DNA from: Mytilus californianus
Lineage: Eukaryota; Mollusca; Bivalvia; Mytilida; Mytilidae
DNA: 64,000 bases
Direction: 5' to 3'
NCBI RefSeq assembly: GCF_021869535.1
Contig: NW_026262734.1
Span: 109,713,088-109,777,087, forward strand
Under the pieces are notes generated by a model. It worked only from the letters and a program-made list of their open reading frames with translations, did not search any database and was not told the DNA's origin. This document shows, piece after piece, positions 62,935-64,000 of this stretch (the first letter of the stretch is position 1; every line of letters starts with the position of its first letter). The translations under genes were made by a program, and so were the position numbers.

Positions 62935-63415
62935 ACAATGCATACCTTGACTCTCTTTCCCCGACCCTCGACAATATATACCTAGACTCCCTTTACCTGA
63001 CCCTCGACAATGCATACTAAGACTCCTTTTTCTCGACCATCGACAATACATACTTAGACTCCTTTTTCTCGACCCTCGACAATGCAGACCAATACGACAA
63101 TCCATTTCTAGAATTCATTTCCCCGACCATCGACAATGCACACTCAAAATCTATTCATCCACTCTCAACAATGCATACTTGACTCCTTTTCACCCACTCT
63201 TTACAATGGATACTTATACTTCCGTTCCGCTACCTCGACAATTCATACTGAGATTCCTTTTACCTTAACCTTGACAATGCATATTTAGATTCCCTTTCCC
63301 CCATCCCCTATCATGCATAATAAGACTCACCGTGCCAAAGCCTCCACAATACATACATAGACTCCATTTCCCCCATCCTCAAAAATGAATACTTATACTC
63401 CATTTCCCTATCCTC
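62935..63415 (+). repeat. 36-bp minisatellite, third array, right part
   Basis: About 13 units with the variant CCCGACCCTCGACAATGCAT. The right flank matches that of the 42.9 kb array. Confidence 0.85.
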
Positions 63416-63429
63416 AAAATTTCAAATCT

Positions 63430-64000
63430 GTCAAAAATATATTCAATACTGGCAAGGATATACACATTTTCTTTGGAGAAACTATTGACAGCAGGGTTTT
63501 TCTATTAAAAAATTGATAACTGGTATTTCACAAATAATCATAAGGCATTTATATACATGTATTGGTATAGGTTAAGCATTATATCAACAGCCATATGAAT
63601 CCATATCTATATCTCAATGTCACGCTCTCGAGATTGTAAGTATTTTCTGGTATTTAATGTTTTGATGCTGCAAATGAGACACAGCCATGTTGTAATGGTA
63701 AACAATCCATGATGAATTGTCACATGTAAGGCCTAGTAACTCAGAGATTACTCTGTTGTACAGATATATGTAAGGAGCACAAGCCTGCATACTAATTATA
63801 TATAGTGTGAACATGCACAAACATAAAGTATGAATTGAGATGTGCAAACATAAAATAACTGAGCAGTGGTTTGTTACTGATAAGAAATGGATAGTTGGCA
63901 TTCGGAAAGAAGAAATAATTACGTTTGTCAAACATTCTGAATTAAAGTTGTTCATCTATGTCATTATAGAGGTAACGATAAAAACATACATAAACTAATC
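63430..64000 (+). repeat. Start of a further duplication unit
   Basis: Matches 43,160-43,890: TATTGGTATAGGTTAAGCAT, ATTACTCTGTTGTACAGATA, GGAGCACAAGCCTGCA, ATATATAGTGTGAACATGC. In unit 1 this stretch comes 1.5-2.2 kb before the signal exon of gene 2, so it ends here before any gene could appear. Confidence 0.75.

Overview
The window is AT-rich, intron-rich animal DNA dominated by transposon relics, satellites and small inverted-repeat elements. The repeat families and the secreted cysteine-rich peptide genes suggest a marine bivalve, most likely a mussel close to Mytilus. The species call is inference from remembered repeat families, not from a search. Almost all longer open frames are transposon debris or by-products of tandem repeats. 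The convincing host genes are small, split by introns, and easy to miss because each coding exon is only 46-161 bases.

The main finding is a family of three genes for secreted peptides with ten cysteines: one on the minus strand (31476 to 29911) and two on the plus strand (45364-47906 and 55682-57917). Each has a 46-base exon coding for the signal peptide, a phase-1 intron of 1.4-2.3 kb, and one exon for the mature peptide. The mature peptides share the cysteine frame C-x4/5-C-x5/6-C-x3-C-x4-C-x5-C-x5/6-CCC-x2-C. It resembles the CS-alpha-beta pattern of mussel defence peptides such as myticins, with added cysteines, but I cannot assign it to a named family. The two plus-strand copies lie in a segmental duplication of about 10 kb. 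Its pieces include a 36-bp minisatellite, a TATTTAAAG promoter-like module with a splice donor 55-57 bases on, and conserved 12-base leaders. A further unit starts at about 63.4 kb, so another gene may lie beyond the right edge. The minus-strand locus has a diverged duplicate at 36.8-38.2 kb that kept its flanks and part of its intron but lost both exons.

Layout: 1-11.4 kb holds two decayed copies of a multi-exon transposase-like gene, each facing a convergent C2H2 zinc-finger gene relic. 11.86-12.29 kb is a fold-back element. 12.7-24.0 kb is a nested structure: an element with short inverted ends carries a 21-bp minisatellite, into which an 8.2-kb element with 290-bp inverted ends has inserted, leaving a CTTAT target duplication. 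24.2-28.7 kb holds a 28-bp minisatellite, a reverse transcriptase relic and dispersed repeats. 28.5-32.4 kb is peptide gene 1. 32.8-36.2 kb is a tandem satellite of about 1-kb units. 36.3-38.2 kb is the exon-less duplicate. 38.9-44.6 kb holds reverse transcriptase relics. 42.9-64 kb is the duplicated array with peptide genes 2 and 3, two tRNA-like or fold-back insertions, an (ATT)n tract and 36-bp minisatellites. No tRNA, rRNA or CRISPR was found; the tRNA-like sequences are SINE heads.

Repeat labels used below: R1, ending in the sequence around GGAGAGTTGTCTCATTGG; R2, a reverse transcriptase element tail containing GCCATGGCGTTGTCAGTTT; R3, containing CGTTTCGTCTACAAAAG; R4, containing CTGTCATACAAGTGAGAGG.
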